The notes: generated by a model from the sequence alone, not told the origin. 64,000 nucleotides of DNA from a bacterium (GCA_021371935.1 JAJFVF010000012.1:62001-126000), one strand, 5' to 3'. Positions 52,290 to 61,210 are shown, counted from the first letter of the stretch. A program made the numbers and translations.

Positions 52290-52877
52290 CTATATCGTTT
52301 CAGAGTGTGCAGACGGGCTGTCAATTCGTGATTCCTCGTCCCACCTATGCGATCTTACAAGAGCCGCTGAACCAATGCCGATAAGCGTGCCGACAAACCC
52401 ACCATAGGCGACATCGAGTGGGAAGTGTACACCAAGATATACCCTGGATATGGCAGTGATAAAAGCAAACGGTATCAATACCCAGCGCAACTTTGGCAAA
52501 AAAACCGATATGGCTACAATCACGGCAAAGGCCGTCGTGGTATGACCCGAGGGGAAACTGTGGGCAAATAGCGGCTCGCCAACCACTCGGACATCGAATA
52601 ATGCAAGCAAAGGACGCGGTCGATCCCATATGTGTTTGGCAACCTGGACGGCAATGCCCGATAGAGCAAATGCTGTCAGACCGGCATAACCTGCCCGGCG
52701 GACACTCACGCGTTCACCGATCAATCCCCACATTATGCATGCCAGGCTCAAACCTGCCTGCACCACACCGACACCCAGCATCGTGGCGGCAAGCATCACC
52801 TTGTCCATAACCGGTGACGCCAGTTCAGTGTTTATATATCGAAATACAGCCGCATCCATGCCGCCAAGATTAATCAT
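52290..52877 (-). CDS. PAP2-family membrane phosphatase
   Basis: 195-aa lipid phosphatase, perhaps an undecaprenyl-pyrophosphate phosphatase. All three PAP2 signature motifs: KHIWDRPRP (81-89), PSGH (109-112) and SRVYLGVHFPLD (144-155), with about six hydrophobic segments. Pairs with the GT39 gene 5 nt downstream. Confidence 0.9.
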   Translation of the reverse strand: MINLGGMDAAVFRYINTELASPVMDKVMLAATMLGVGVVQAGLSLACIMWGLIGERVSVRRAGYAGLTAFALSGIAVQVAKHIWDRPRPLLALFDVRVVGEPLFAHSFPSGHTTTAFAVIVAISVFLPKLRWVLIPFAFITAISRVYLGVHFPLDVAYGGFVGTLIGIGSAALVRSHRWDEESRIDSPSAHSETI

Positions 52878-52893
52878 TACAACACCCTGGCTG

Positions 52894-52922
52894 ATTATAC
52901 CGGATTATGACCGCTTCGCCAA
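52894..52922 (-). promoter_or_regulatory. Promoter for the PAP2-GT39 operon
   Basis: Minus-strand TTGGCG (52917-52922), 17-base spacer, TATAAT (52894-52899), leaving a very short leader. A GACCGC/GCGGTC palindrome (52909-52930) overlaps its -35. Confidence 0.55.
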
Positions 52923-52989
52923 GTGCGGTCGAAGCATTTGTGGCGGCATTTGATTCGCCTGCGTAACGTGTACGGCAAATGCTTCGACC
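52909..52989. repeat. Nested palindromes
   Basis: GACCGC...GCGGTC (52909-52930), then perfect 14-bp arms GGTCGAAGCATTTG / CAAATGCTTCGACC (52927-52940 / 52976-52989) around a 35-nt loop. Not seen elsewhere in the window. Confidence 0.6.
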
Positions 52990-53049
52990 CACAACCAAAC
53001 CCCCTATTGGGATAAAACCTCTCAAATCAGGCCACCTTTGCCCAACACC

Positions 53050-53128
53050 TAACGCGCACTATTCACGAGAAACGTGAATGATGCGCGGCCCGGACCCGAA
53101 ATATGCTCGACGAGCATAATTCGGGCTA
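53050..53128. repeat. Twin-hairpin dispersed repeat, copy 5 (inverted, diverged)
   Basis: Stems 53054-53067/53073-53086 (loop AGAAA) and 53095-53108/53112-53125. CCCGAA/TTCGGG replaces CCCGGA/TCCGGG of copy 1 with both sides changed, so the stem is kept. The rest of the 52990-53326 gap shows no gene. Confidence 0.75.
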
Positions 53129-53326
53129 ATACCCATCACTCGATACCCATGTTTTGAACCCTATGGCCGCCGGGTATATCGGTCACGATGGCAAGCAGAC
53201 AATCATATGTGGATATTTTCCCCATTCGGCCTATTGATGGGCTGAGTGGTACGAATTGTGCAGCAAACTCATCCGATGGATCCGCGCCCCTTGTGGATCT
53301 GTCACCTTTGGAGGAGCGTGATAAAG

Positions 53327-53515
53327 ATGGTTAAGTGCTTCTGGTGTGGAGCTGAAAATTCCAAGCACCAGGATGTGTGCTGTGTTTGTAAGAGAAAGCT
53401 GCAATGGACTGCTTTCTTTAAGGGTGTGCTGCATCCTTCAGTCGGATGTCTCATGGGAGCAAAAGCGTATTCCGGCGAACACAAGCCCGCGTCTGATCTC
53501 AGGCTGGCATCATAG
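53327..53515 (+). CDS. Small zinc-ribbon-like protein
   Basis: 62-aa protein with CFWC and CCVC near the N terminus (C-x2-C, ten residues, C-x2-C), probably binding one zinc. Start is the ATG at 53327, about ten bases after GGAGGAG. The final 6 nt overlap the convergent BrkB gene. No function is assigned. Confidence 0.6.
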   Translation: MVKCFWCGAENSKHQDVCCVCKRKLQWTAFFKGVLHPSVGCLMGAKAYSGEHKPASDLRLAS

Positions 53516-54340
53516 CGTCGTATGTCTACTGGTGCGAATCGATGCCAGTTCAGCACCGAATATTACTATTACCGATGAGTAATATATCCAGAACAGCAGC
53601 AGAATTACGCCTCCAAGAGAGCCGTATATCTGATTGTAATCCGCAAAGTTGGCTACGTAATAGCTGAACGCATATTTAGCAATTTCCCACATAACACCGG
53701 CAAATACTCCGCCCGCAAGCGCCGAAGTCCAAGGCACTGTTGTATTTGGCAATATCTTGTAGAACAGTGTGAATGTGAAAATAGTAATCACAAGCGGCAG
53801 CAGATATGTGAGTGTGTCCCAAAACCAACCCAGGTGAAACTCTGGAATTAGATCACGGCTTCGGATCGCCGTAATTGCGGCGGTCATGCCGAATGATACA
53901 CCGAGCAGCACAATCAACATCAATAACACAGCAACCGATATCAATCGCTTTGTCAGATAGCTCCGCCGCTGCTCGACATTCCAGACATGGTTCATCGCCG
54001 TTTCCAATGTGGCGATCAGAGAAATCCCTGACCACAAAAAAGTAAGCAGACCAAAGCCCGTTGCAGCGCCCCTGTCCTGGATTACCTGCTCGACCATCTT
54101 GCCGATGCCGGGTCCCACTGAACCCACACCCAAGAACTCCATAATCTTCTGTTCGGCCTGGGCGGTTGAACCCAGAAAAAACGCGAACACGGCTATGGCC
54201 AACAATACAAGCGGGATCAGTGAAAGAAACACATAAAAACTGACTGCCGCCGCCACAAGAGAGCCATTGTCGGCATTGTATCCAGCTAAGATCTCCTTTA
54301 TGTGCCTATATGCCTTTATGAGCGGTTTCGGCAGTCTCAC
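53510..54340 (-). CDS. YihY/BrkB family membrane protein
   Basis: 276-aa inner-membrane protein of the YihY/BrkB family, formerly mis-annotated as RNase BN; function uncertain. Six helices, with the family motifs LVAAAVSFYVFLSLIPLVL near the N terminus, SLIATLETAMNHVWNV and YGSLGGVILLLFWIYYSS. Start is GTG at 54340, with AAGG eight bases upstream. Confidence 0.9.
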   Translation of the reverse strand: MRLPKPLIKAYRHIKEILAGYNADNGSLVAAAVSFYVFLSLIPLVLLAIAVFAFFLGSTAQAEQKIMEFLGVGSVGPGIGKMVEQVIQDRGAATGFGLLTFLWSGISLIATLETAMNHVWNVEQRRSYLTKRLISVAVLLMLIVLLGVSFGMTAAITAIRSRDLIPEFHLGWFWDTLTYLLPLVITIFTFTLFYKILPNTTVPWTSALAGGVFAGVMWEIAKYAFSYYVANFADYNQIYGSLGGVILLLFWIYYSSVIVIFGAELASIRTSRHTTL

Positions 54341-54404
54341 GCAGCAACCTTCTGAATTTAGTATTTAGTATTTGGAATTTTGGATTTGGGACTTTATATT
54401 TGAT

Positions 54405-55790
54405 TTAGTTACGAGCGCCCGTGACCTTGACTATGGCTGTGCAGTGATTATCTCGATCGGGATAATACGCCTTGATGTTAAACTCAAGACCCTGGGTCGC
54501 CAAAGGTCCCTCAAGAGCAATCGGGCCGACTTTGAACTCACCATTCTTACCCACCGCTGCCATCTGCGAAGTCACCTCGCCGCTGAGCCTGAGCAGCCCA
54601 ACCAGACCGTTTGAATATGTCACGTTTACAAGCACCTTGGCATCCGGCTCGGCTGTGCCTTTTATCAGAAGTGCGCGCTTTATATTCGCCCCATCGGGCG
54701 GGTTGGTGAGCACAATCTTTACCGGCTCAGGCTCGGGCGCAGGCGGCTCGACGGGCTGATTAGGCTGTTCGACAGCAACCGGCACTTGAGTCGCCGAGAC
54801 GGGCTGCATAGCCGGAATGATCTGGGGCTGTTCATCCTTTGCAACTGCCGCCTTTGCAGGCATAGGCGGCAAAACAGGCAATACCGGCTCAACACTCACC
54901 AGCCTGCTCGCCTGCACCGGTGCAGCGCTCACATCGCCAACGATCAGTCTGGCTATGAGCGCAGATCCCTTTGCACTCTTGTCGGCGGGAATCTCCACGA
55001 CTCCCCTATATGCGCCGGGCTTCATCTCGTCTAGAGTGACCGACTTTATCAAATCCTTTATCTCGACTGATGCTCTGCCGCCGGGTGTGCCGGACACATC
55101 GACAGTGAGCAGATCACCACTCCGCAGAGGCGTTGGCGCGGAAAACGTCACTGAGTTTATCTTTGGTTTTGGCTTATCGGAAATCTTTGCCGCAGCCGGC
55201 TTATCTTTTTGGACTGAAGCTTTGGCTGGTGATGGCGCACTTTGTGCCTTTACAGGCACTTTTTTAGCCGCAGGCGCGCTCTTGGCCGCATTCTTGTCCG
55301 GCATCGCAGCGAATACAGTCCATGCCTGGGAGCTTGTTGGACTGACGCGGCACTTGACAAGCATACCCCGCTTAACGTCTCCAAGTTTGCCGATGCTTCC
55401 ATTTCCCAGAACAACCTGAGCTTCAGGTCTGATCTTTACGCTGCGGCCGTCTTCGAATATGACTTTGTTGTCCTTTACGCCAGCTGCAGTGCCGATCATA
55501 ACTCCGAAAAGTCCCTTGACTGAGGTCGCTGAGCCGTTTTGATTTACCACAGCCACAATATGATCGCCTTTGGCAAGATCGCGCAGCCCAACGGCACGCA
55601 TATCTTTGCCGACCTGGCCACGCATCACTTTTGCATCCTTGGCCAGTGTATATTTTCCGGTGTCGAGCACAAATGCACTTGAATCAGACGCTACGCTCAG
55701 CAGCGTACCGGTCACAGTCCGAGCACACTGAGCGCAGCTTGCGCCGATCAGAGTGATAATAATGCACATGATAATTGATGTGTATCTCAT
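54405..55790 (-). CDS. Exported protein with Ala/Pro-rich linkers, unknown function
   Basis: 461-aa exported protein, no family recognised. Signal peptide (IIMCIIITLIGASCAQCA). Two N-terminal beta-rich repeats (TVTGTLLSVASDSSAFVLDTG; GTAAGVKDNKVIFEDGRSVKI), an Ala/Lys/Pro linker (about 165-210), an Ig-like domain (about 215-300), a second Pro/Val/Ala linker and a final Ig-like domain (IVLTNPPDGANIKRALLIKG). Start is the ATG at 55790, eight bases after GGAGG. Confidence 0.75.
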   Translation of the reverse strand: MRYTSIIMCIIITLIGASCAQCARTVTGTLLSVASDSSAFVLDTGKYTLAKDAKVMRGQVGKDMRAVGLRDLAKGDHIVAVVNQNGSATSVKGLFGVMIGTAAGVKDNKVIFEDGRSVKIRPEAQVVLGNGSIGKLGDVKRGMLVKCRVSPTSSQAWTVFAAMPDKNAAKSAPAAKKVPVKAQSAPSPAKASVQKDKPAAAKISDKPKPKINSVTFSAPTPLRSGDLLTVDVSGTPGGRASVEIKDLIKSVTLDEMKPGAYRGVVEIPADKSAKGSALIARLIVGDVSAAPVQASRLVSVEPVLPVLPPMPAKAAVAKDEQPQIIPAMQPVSATQVPVAVEQPNQPVEPPAPEPEPVKIVLTNPPDGANIKRALLIKGTAEPDAKVLVNVTYSNGLVGLLRLSGEVTSQMAAVGKNGEFKVGPIALEGPLATQGLEFNIKAYYPDRDNHCTAIVKVTGARN

Positions 55791-55926
55791 AATACCCTCC
55801 TCCAAACTTGAGGTCGCTTAATACTTCTACCAGATGTGCCAAATAACCTTGTTGATTTCTGAAGGAAGTGGATAGCGGAAAGTGGAAAGTGGAGGTGTTA
55901 GTCGGATGCCGAGTGTAGGAGGTTGG

Positions 55927-56859
55927 ATGTTGGAAAAGAAGATTGTTCGACATTTTTTGTGGCTGGTGATTATTGCTGTTGCGCTGTGCGGGTGTGGCAG
56001 GCAAAAATCAAGCCCAGCAAAATCCGCCCCTCTGGGTTCGGCGAAAAACCCTATAAAGATGGCTCTGGTGCCGTCGCTGGACACAAAAAAACTCGTCCTC
56101 AGCGGTGAAAAACTGGCTGTGCTGCTTAAAAAAGAGACCGGCCTTAACTATAAAATCAGCGTGCCCACCAGCTATGCGGCAGTCATATCGGCGATGGGAG
56201 CAGGTAATGTCGATGTCGGCTGGCTTTCTCCACTGCCATATGTGATGGCGCACGATCAATATGGTGTGGAAGTGATTTTGACCACAGTCAGAAACAAGTC
56301 CACCAAGTATTTCAGCGCAATAATCGCGCGCACCGATACCGGCATCAACAAACTCTCGGACCTCAAAGGCAAGAAATTCGCCTACGGCGACCCTGTGTCT
56401 ACCTCCGGCAGCATATATCCGAAGCACCTGATCCGCACCAGCGGCTATGACCCTGAGAAGTTCTTCTCCAATGTCATCTATGCGGGGGCACATGATAAAG
56501 TGGTGATGGCAGTCTATAACAAGCAGGTCGATGGCGGCGCAATATACGGCGGGGTGGTGAGTGATGCCCGAGAAAAGGTTGTCGACACCATCAAAGATGT
56601 GATGCAAAAGACTCACGTCATCGCCAGAAGCATTGAAATTCCAAATGACACGGTGAGCGTGCGCAAAGGTATGCCGCCCAGCCTCGTCAAGAAGATTCGC
56701 GATGGACTGATGAAGGCCGCATCATCAGACGAAGGTAGAATCGCAGTGATGAGTCTGTATGGGATTGACGGATTCGTCATTGCAAAGGACAGCGACTACG
56801 ACTCCGTGCGCAAAGTGGCCAGGATAGAAAATATCGATCTCGAAAAGATAGACAAATAG
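55927..56859 (+). CDS. PhnD-like phosphate/phosphonate-type substrate-binding lipoprotein
   Basis: 310-aa binding protein of the PhnD/PtxB group. Lipobox near VALCGCG, then NPIKMALVPSLDTKKLV, VDVGWLSPLPYVMAHD and LKGKKFAYGDPVSTSGSIYPKH minus its edges, all typical. Ligand may be phosphate, phosphite or phosphonate. No permease or ATPase lies next to it, so it may serve a transporter elsewhere or a sensor. AGGAGG precedes the ATG at 55927 by four bases; the TTG at 55930 is an alternative. Confidence 0.85.
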   Translation: MLEKKIVRHFLWLVIIAVALCGCGRQKSSPAKSAPLGSAKNPIKMALVPSLDTKKLVLSGEKLAVLLKKETGLNYKISVPTSYAAVISAMGAGNVDVGWLSPLPYVMAHDQYGVEVILTTVRNKSTKYFSAIIARTDTGINKLSDLKGKKFAYGDPVSTSGSIYPKHLIRTSGYDPEKFFSNVIYAGAHDKVVMAVYNKQVDGGAIYGGVVSDAREKVVDTIKDVMQKTHVIARSIEIPNDTVSVRKGMPPSLVKKIRDGLMKAASSDEGRIAVMSLYGIDGFVIAKDSDYDSVRKVARIENIDLEKIDK

Positions 56860-56862
56860 GGC

Positions 56863-57507
56863 TTATTGAATTGTGATGCTGCCCGTAATATAGGTCTTGT
56901 CCGGGTCCTCGATATTGGAAATATAATAGTTTACTGTCCCGGAACCGGTAAACTTTCTGCTGAATGTGCCGCCATTGATAAGCACATCGCTTTGAAACAG
57001 TCCGTTGGGGTTCGGCACGCCATAGAGCGTAAATGTGCCGGAGAAGAACACATTGTTCCTCTTTTGGGCTGTGTATTTGCCCGCTGTGGGGAACTGCGAA
57101 TAACCCTGAACCTCACCGTTTGCGAATGTCAGTGTTGCGATCACAGTGCCGGCATCGTTTAGTATGTCCATCGTGAAATCAGAGCCTGTTGCATTGCGCC
57201 ACCTGACCGTATCGCCGAAGTTGCCCTCCAGTGTGCTCGGTTCAAAGGTGTTGTCGGCCTGTATCACAATCTCGGAGAGTATGACCGGGTTTGATACTTT
57301 GTCCAGTGTGCCGCTTATAACCTGGTGAGGGTCTGTATCGGTGTTTATCCACTGCACGCTGTCGCCGGACTTGATAGTCAGAGTCTTTGGAGACACTCTC
57401 TGAGTCTGTATCCTTACCACGAACGCATCTGAGCCTCCCCCACCACCACCGCCGCCGCAACCGCAAATATATAGGACGCATATTATGACGGTGAACAGCC
57501 TTGACAT
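56863..57507 (-). CDS. Cupredoxin-like lipoprotein
   Basis: 214-aa probable lipoprotein: lipobox ICGC and a run of eight Gly, then two cupredoxin-like segments, TLTIKSGDSVQWINTDTDPHQV and STLEGNFGDTVRWRNATGSDF. Only the first keeps a His (DPHQV) at a copper-ligand position, and the usual C-terminal Cys/His/Met loop is not evident, so metal binding is doubtful. It lies 90 nt after the sigma / anti-sigma / RseB operon on the same strand. Confidence 0.65.
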   Translation of the reverse strand: MSRLFTVIICVLYICGCGGGGGGGGSDAFVVRIQTQRVSPKTLTIKSGDSVQWINTDTDPHQVISGTLDKVSNPVILSEIVIQADNTFEPSTLEGNFGDTVRWRNATGSDFTMDILNDAGTVIATLTFANGEVQGYSQFPTAGKYTAQKRNNVFFSGTFTLYGVPNPNGLFQSDVLINGGTFSRKFTGSGTVNYYISNIEDPDKTYITGSITIQ

Positions 57508-57597
57508 AACCAAGTCCCCCTAATACGCTGCACAAAACGCTGGATAATTCAACGATAAGAACGCTCAGAGAGGATACCCGCAGGCGGGTGACTTGAA

Positions 57598-58518
57598 TCA
57601 TTTTGTGGAAGCAGCAATTTTGCGAAGTTCGGATGTGGAGATATCACCCATGAGAATAAAACGAATGCCGTTATGCGCCCATGTCAAGACATTTGTGACC
57701 TTGCTCTTTACAGGCGATGGAGCGCACTCCTTATTTGCTCTGCGTTGGAACATAGAGATTATGCATGCTCCATTGGAAAACTGCAGATGAGCCGAGTTGT
57801 ACCCATTTATCGACATGTTGGAAACACCCACCAGTTTGTAACCCTTGGGCAGATAAGTCGGCTTGACCACCTCAAAACGCTTCTCCGCAGGCTTGCAGGT
57901 TTGCCTGACCTTGCCGGTCACCTCGAATGTCGATGGAGATATGTCGGGAGGATTGATCTGGATACTCGTGAACTTGGATGAATTGATAATCATCCCCTGA
58001 GGGCTTTCGACCTGAGAGCGCATAATCAGATAGTATTCTTTGTCTATCCAAACCCTGCGCGCAGAATCAAACCTGCTGTGAGGAACCGCAAAAACGATGT
58101 ATGTCGGACGCCCGGCAACTGTGTCCGTGCCGACAAACCTAAGATCGTAGTTGCGCAGGGTCTCTTCGTGAATGGCGTTCATTGGAACGGTAAACAGACC
58201 GGAGGATTCAACCCACTCATCATGCTTGGGGTAATACTTCCAGGATTTGGAACCGTCCTGAATCACTTTCATCCCAGCCAGAGCGCTTGGCGCAAAGTAT
58301 TCCGTGAATGTCTGATCCGGCAGAAGATGGACAACCTTAAACTTGGCTAATGTCGGCTGCCCCGCAAAATGAAACGATGCAACCTTCATTCCCCGGTAGC
58401 TGATGTATCTGTCCGCCGTCTCAGTTTTTTGCAGCAGTTCATTGACGTTGGCGGCAAATACCAGCGCCGGAGTAAAAAATATCGGTATCAGGAATGATAA
58501 CAGCTTCCTGTTTGTCAT
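57598..58518 (-). CDS. MucB/RseB-like periplasmic regulator
   Basis: 306-aa exported protein. Signal peptide (LLSFLIPIFFTPALVFA), then a MucB/RseB N-terminal domain of the LolA-like fold (YISYRGMKVASFHFAGQ; WKYYPKHDEWVES; NYDLRFVGTDTVAGRPTYIV) and a C-terminal domain (FEVVKPTYLPKGYKLVGVSN). RseB proteins bind the anti-sigma factor and sense envelope signals. It overlaps the anti-sigma gene by 4 nt. Confidence 0.85.
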   Translation of the reverse strand: MTNRKLLSFLIPIFFTPALVFAANVNELLQKTETADRYISYRGMKVASFHFAGQPTLAKFKVVHLLPDQTFTEYFAPSALAGMKVIQDGSKSWKYYPKHDEWVESSGLFTVPMNAIHEETLRNYDLRFVGTDTVAGRPTYIVFAVPHSRFDSARRVWIDKEYYLIMRSQVESPQGMIINSSKFTSIQINPPDISPSTFEVTGKVRQTCKPAEKRFEVVKPTYLPKGYKLVGVSNMSINGYNSAHLQFSNGACIISMFQRRANKECAPSPVKSKVTNVLTWAHNGIRFILMGDISTSELRKIAASTK

Positions 58519-59012
58519 GGCGCGTTTGAGTCCCTCGAAAGGCTCGCATTCTCCATCTCAGCAGCTATAAACGTTACATGTGGATCTCCCAATATCTGCT
58601 GGCGCTGAGCGCGAGAATGAGCCGAAATACATTGAGCGTATTCGGGCATCGATGCCGGATCGACACTGGACCGGTCGTTCTTTATGCAGACCGGCAGCAC
58701 TAAGAGCAAAATCAAAACCATCACAAACGCAAAAGCCGGAACAGCATATGCCGAACGTAGTATCCATGGCTGTCTGCCTTCTCGTGCGCCATGCCCCTCC
58801 ATGATCCTGCTTTTGACACCTGCCCAGCAATCAATCGGAGTTTCTTCCGTTTTCAGTGACTTCAAAGAAGCCAGCATCCGCTCCATGGAAGCCAGCCGCT
58901 CTGCGCAATCGCTGCACTCCCTGATATGAGCTTCAAACTTAGTGCGTATATGCCCGGCAAGAGTGTTGTCTATATATTCAGATATTAAGACGGTGATTTT
59001 CTTGCAATTCAT
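58515..59012 (-). CDS. Membrane anti-sigma factor (zf-HC2)
   Basis: 165-aa anti-sigma factor: zinc-binding H-x3-C-x2-C (HIRECSDC), one membrane helix (AVPAFAFVMVLILLLVLPVC) and a short extracytoplasmic tail. It overlaps the sigma gene by 4 nt and should sequester it. Confidence 0.9.
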   Translation of the reverse strand: MNCKKITVLISEYIDNTLAGHIRTKFEAHIRECSDCAERLASMERMLASLKSLKTEETPIDCWAGVKSRIMEGHGAREGRQPWILRSAYAVPAFAFVMVLILLLVLPVCIKNDRSSVDPASMPEYAQCISAHSRAQRQQILGDPHVTFIAAEMENASLSRDSNAP

Positions 59013-59650
59013 AACGTCTCACCCAATTGCTTGCCCAACAGGTATCTTAGCTCGGTGCGCGCTCTCGACACGCGTGATTTCACTGTTCCCACCGGCACGT
59101 TGAGAATTTGAGCGACTTCCTCCTGAGAAAGCCCTTCAATGTCATAGAGCACCAGAGCCATTTTCAATTTGTCCGAAAGCTTTGATATCGCATTCCTCAA
59201 CATATGCACCTGTTCGGACCTGACTATAACTCTCTCCGGGTCGGTGGACATATCATGAGAGACCGGCTCGAAACCGACTTCGGTATATTTATCGTCATCC
59301 AGCGAATCAGCTGGCCTGGACTTGCGTTTTCGTATAAAGTCTATTGCCGCATTCACTGCGATTCGATACAGCCAGGTGTAGAAAGCGGAACCTGAGTTGA
59401 ATGTCGTGAGCTTTGAGTATGCCTTTACGAACGTATCCTGTGTAATATCCACGGCATCCTCACGGTTTGCGACATAGTTCAACACGGCAGAGTATATCCG
59501 GTCCTGGTATCTATCCACCAGGATCGAAAAGGCGTCCATCTCGCCGCCGAGCACACGCTCCACAACTGCCTGATCCGTTAAGCCGCTCATCTCGCGTCCT
59601 GTTGCAATTCCTATTATGGGTCTGTTGGGCGCATATGTTATGCTCTCCAT
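59009..59650 (-). CDS. ECF RNA polymerase sigma factor (RpoE-like)
   Basis: 213-aa sigma-70 family factor with only regions 2 and 4. Region 2: YQDRIYSAVLNYVANREDAV, DITQDTF. Region 4: LSQEEVAQILNVPVGTVKSR and VSRARTEL. Start at 59650 has AGAGG five bases upstream. The operon sigma / anti-sigma / RseB-like is a classic envelope-stress module. Confidence 0.93.
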   Translation of the reverse strand: MESITYAPNRPIIGIATGREMSGLTDQAVVERVLGGEMDAFSILVDRYQDRIYSAVLNYVANREDAVDITQDTFVKAYSKLTTFNSGSAFYTWLYRIAVNAAIDFIRKRKSRPADSLDDDKYTEVGFEPVSHDMSTDPERVIVRSEQVHMLRNAISKLSDKLKMALVLYDIEGLSQEEVAQILNVPVGTVKSRVSRARTELRYLLGKQLGETL

Positions 59651-59717
59651 CTAAACCTCTGTTACATAGATACTATCAGACGCAAGAATATACGGCAAAC
59701 TTCCTGACATGGGTTTC

Positions 59718-59742
59718 GACGAGAGAAAAAAAGAATCGTTCC
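59718..59742 (-). promoter_or_regulatory. ECF-type promoter for the sigma operon
   Basis: Minus-strand GGAAC (59738-59742), 16-base spacer with a T-tract, CGTC (59718-59721), 68 nt before the sigma start. It fits the GGAAC/CGTC pattern of ECF promoters and suggests autoregulation. Confidence 0.55.
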
Positions 59743-59887
59743 ATTCTGGAATTACCGGAATTTGCAGCAAAAGGATAAATCTTGCCGTTCACACCAGACT
59801 GCAAAATGTTAGTCGCAAGTATGAATATGGGGATAATTATAATGGCGTTCAGGCGAAAAACAACGCAGACGTCAGGGAGTGTCTAAA

Positions 59888-60142
59888 ATGAGAACCTTGA
59901 GCATCACAGCGCTGATCCTGATGGTTATCGGCGCTATAAACTGGCTGCTTATAGGTGTGTTCAATTTCAACCTGATAACAGCTATATTCGGCTATTCCAC
60001 AGCCGGAATAGTTGTTACACGCATACTCTATATACTGGTCGGTGTGGCTGGTCTGCATGGGATTTCCATGCTGACCAGACTGTCTGAGTCTCACGACGAT
60101 GTATGCGTGCCTGGACACGCCAGGGCTGCAGGAATGCAATAG
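59888..60142 (+). CDS. DUF378 family small membrane protein
   Basis: 84-aa protein with two hydrophobic segments. The start SITALILMVIGAINWLLIG is the DUF378 hallmark; function unknown. Start is the ATG at 59888 with AGGGAG eight bases upstream; a GTG at 59879 is nearer the SD. A TATAAT (59838-59843) lies upstream with a weak -35. Confidence 0.85.
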   Translation: MRTLSITALILMVIGAINWLLIGVFNFNLITAIFGYSTAGIVVTRILYILVGVAGLHGISMLTRLSESHDDVCVPGHARAAGMQ

Positions 60143-60200
60143 TCTAGATATGAATCACTTCCAATCGAGCGCAGATATTACGCTTGATTTTGAAATAGTC

Positions 60201-60233
60201 GAAAGTGGAAAGCAAAATCAGCTTTCCACTTTC
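60201..60233. repeat. 13-bp perfect hairpin
   Basis: GAAAGTGGAAAGC / GCTTTCCACTTTC around AAAATCA, in the 180-nt gap after DUF378. No U-run. The motif GGAAAGTGGAAAGTGG recurs at 55877-55892 before the PhnD-like gene. Confidence 0.5.
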
Positions 60234-60322
60234 AGTATTTGGGGTGCAAAAAAGCTGTTACTTTTCTGCCTGCACGTTGTCCAACCTAATAGAACGAAAA
60301 AAGCACGATGAGGTTGATGGCG

Positions 60323-61210
60323 ATGGAGTGCATAAAGATAAGAGATAAGTTGGGGTTTTATCTGGACGGCACACTCGACGAGCACACCCTTGAGCAGATG
60401 GAAGCTCACCTTGCTCAGTGCGAGGAATGCAGGCGGGAACTGGCAGCAATGAAGACTCTGATCGATGCTGCCGGGGAAATAGAGACGGTTGAGCCGCCGC
60501 TGGGGCTGCGCGACAGAATTATACAGGCTGTGACAGATGAAAATCGGGCTGATCGAGCACAAGCAAAGGTCTCAAGCAAATTGGGCCTTATGGGCCGGCT
60601 GAGAAGTTGTGTGTCACCTGCGTGGATGCGCTGGGCAGCCGGGGCTGCAATTGCAGGCTGCGCGGCACTGGCTATCCTGATCGGAGCGCCGCATGAGCCC
60701 GCCCCAAAACATATTGCGCGACAGATGCCAAAACCTGCTCAGACTATCTCTGAAAAATCTCAACCTCAGACTAAATCGACTGTTGTCGCAGAGTCACAGT
60801 ACAGTGAGCCTGCCCAAGTTCAATCGACAGAAAAACCTGCGCGTCGTTATACGAAAAAGAATGGTGCCAACAAACGCAGAGTCATTATCGCTGACCACCC
60901 TGCAAAATCACTGACTTCACATGCCGTACAAGCTCGATTGACCATACCGACAGGCAAAAAAGATACTGAAGACAAAGCCGACACGGACGCACAGGACACT
61001 GAAATTGCAGCGGCACAGACAGCATCTGCCGAAACATCCGCAAATGCCGAACCTGTCAATGAGCAGCCGATTGCTATAAAGGTTGCTGCCGCTCCAGTGT
61101 TCGATAATGAAAAAATTCAAGAGATGATGCAGCAGGCGAAGATGCAGGCGGAGATGAGAAAAAGTCGAAATTCGCGCGCGATGGTTAACATTGTGAGCAC
61201 AAGGTTTTAG
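60323..61210 (+). CDS. Orphan zf-HC2 membrane protein (anti-sigma-like)
   Basis: 295-aa single-pass membrane protein. Zinc-binding H-x3-C-x2-C (HLAQCEEC) after the typical start CIKIRDKLGFYLDGTLDEH, a helix (AAGAAIAGCAALAILIG, about 115-135), then a long Ser/Thr/Lys/Ala-rich exported tail. The Met at 60323 is chosen for an upstream GAGG nine bases away and for the family start; earlier Mets exist. No sigma factor is adjacent on this strand. The next gene starts 13 nt downstream. Confidence 0.78.
   Translation: MECIKIRDKLGFYLDGTLDEHTLEQMEAHLAQCEECRRELAAMKTLIDAAGEIETVEPPLGLRDRIIQAVTDENRADRAQAKVSSKLGLMGRLRSCVSPAWMRWAAGAAIAGCAALAILIGAPHEPAPKHIARQMPKPAQTISEKSQPQTKSTVVAESQYSEPAQVQSTEKPARRYTKKNGANKRRVIIADHPAKSLTSHAVQARLTIPTGKKDTEDKADTDAQDTEIAAAQTASAETSANAEPVNEQPIAIKVAAAPVFDNEKIQEMMQQAKMQAEMRKSRNSRAMVNIVSTRF

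Noticed and set aside
16-53128. CRISPR array
   Set aside because: The repeats are far apart, occur in both orientations and have no spacers or cas genes.
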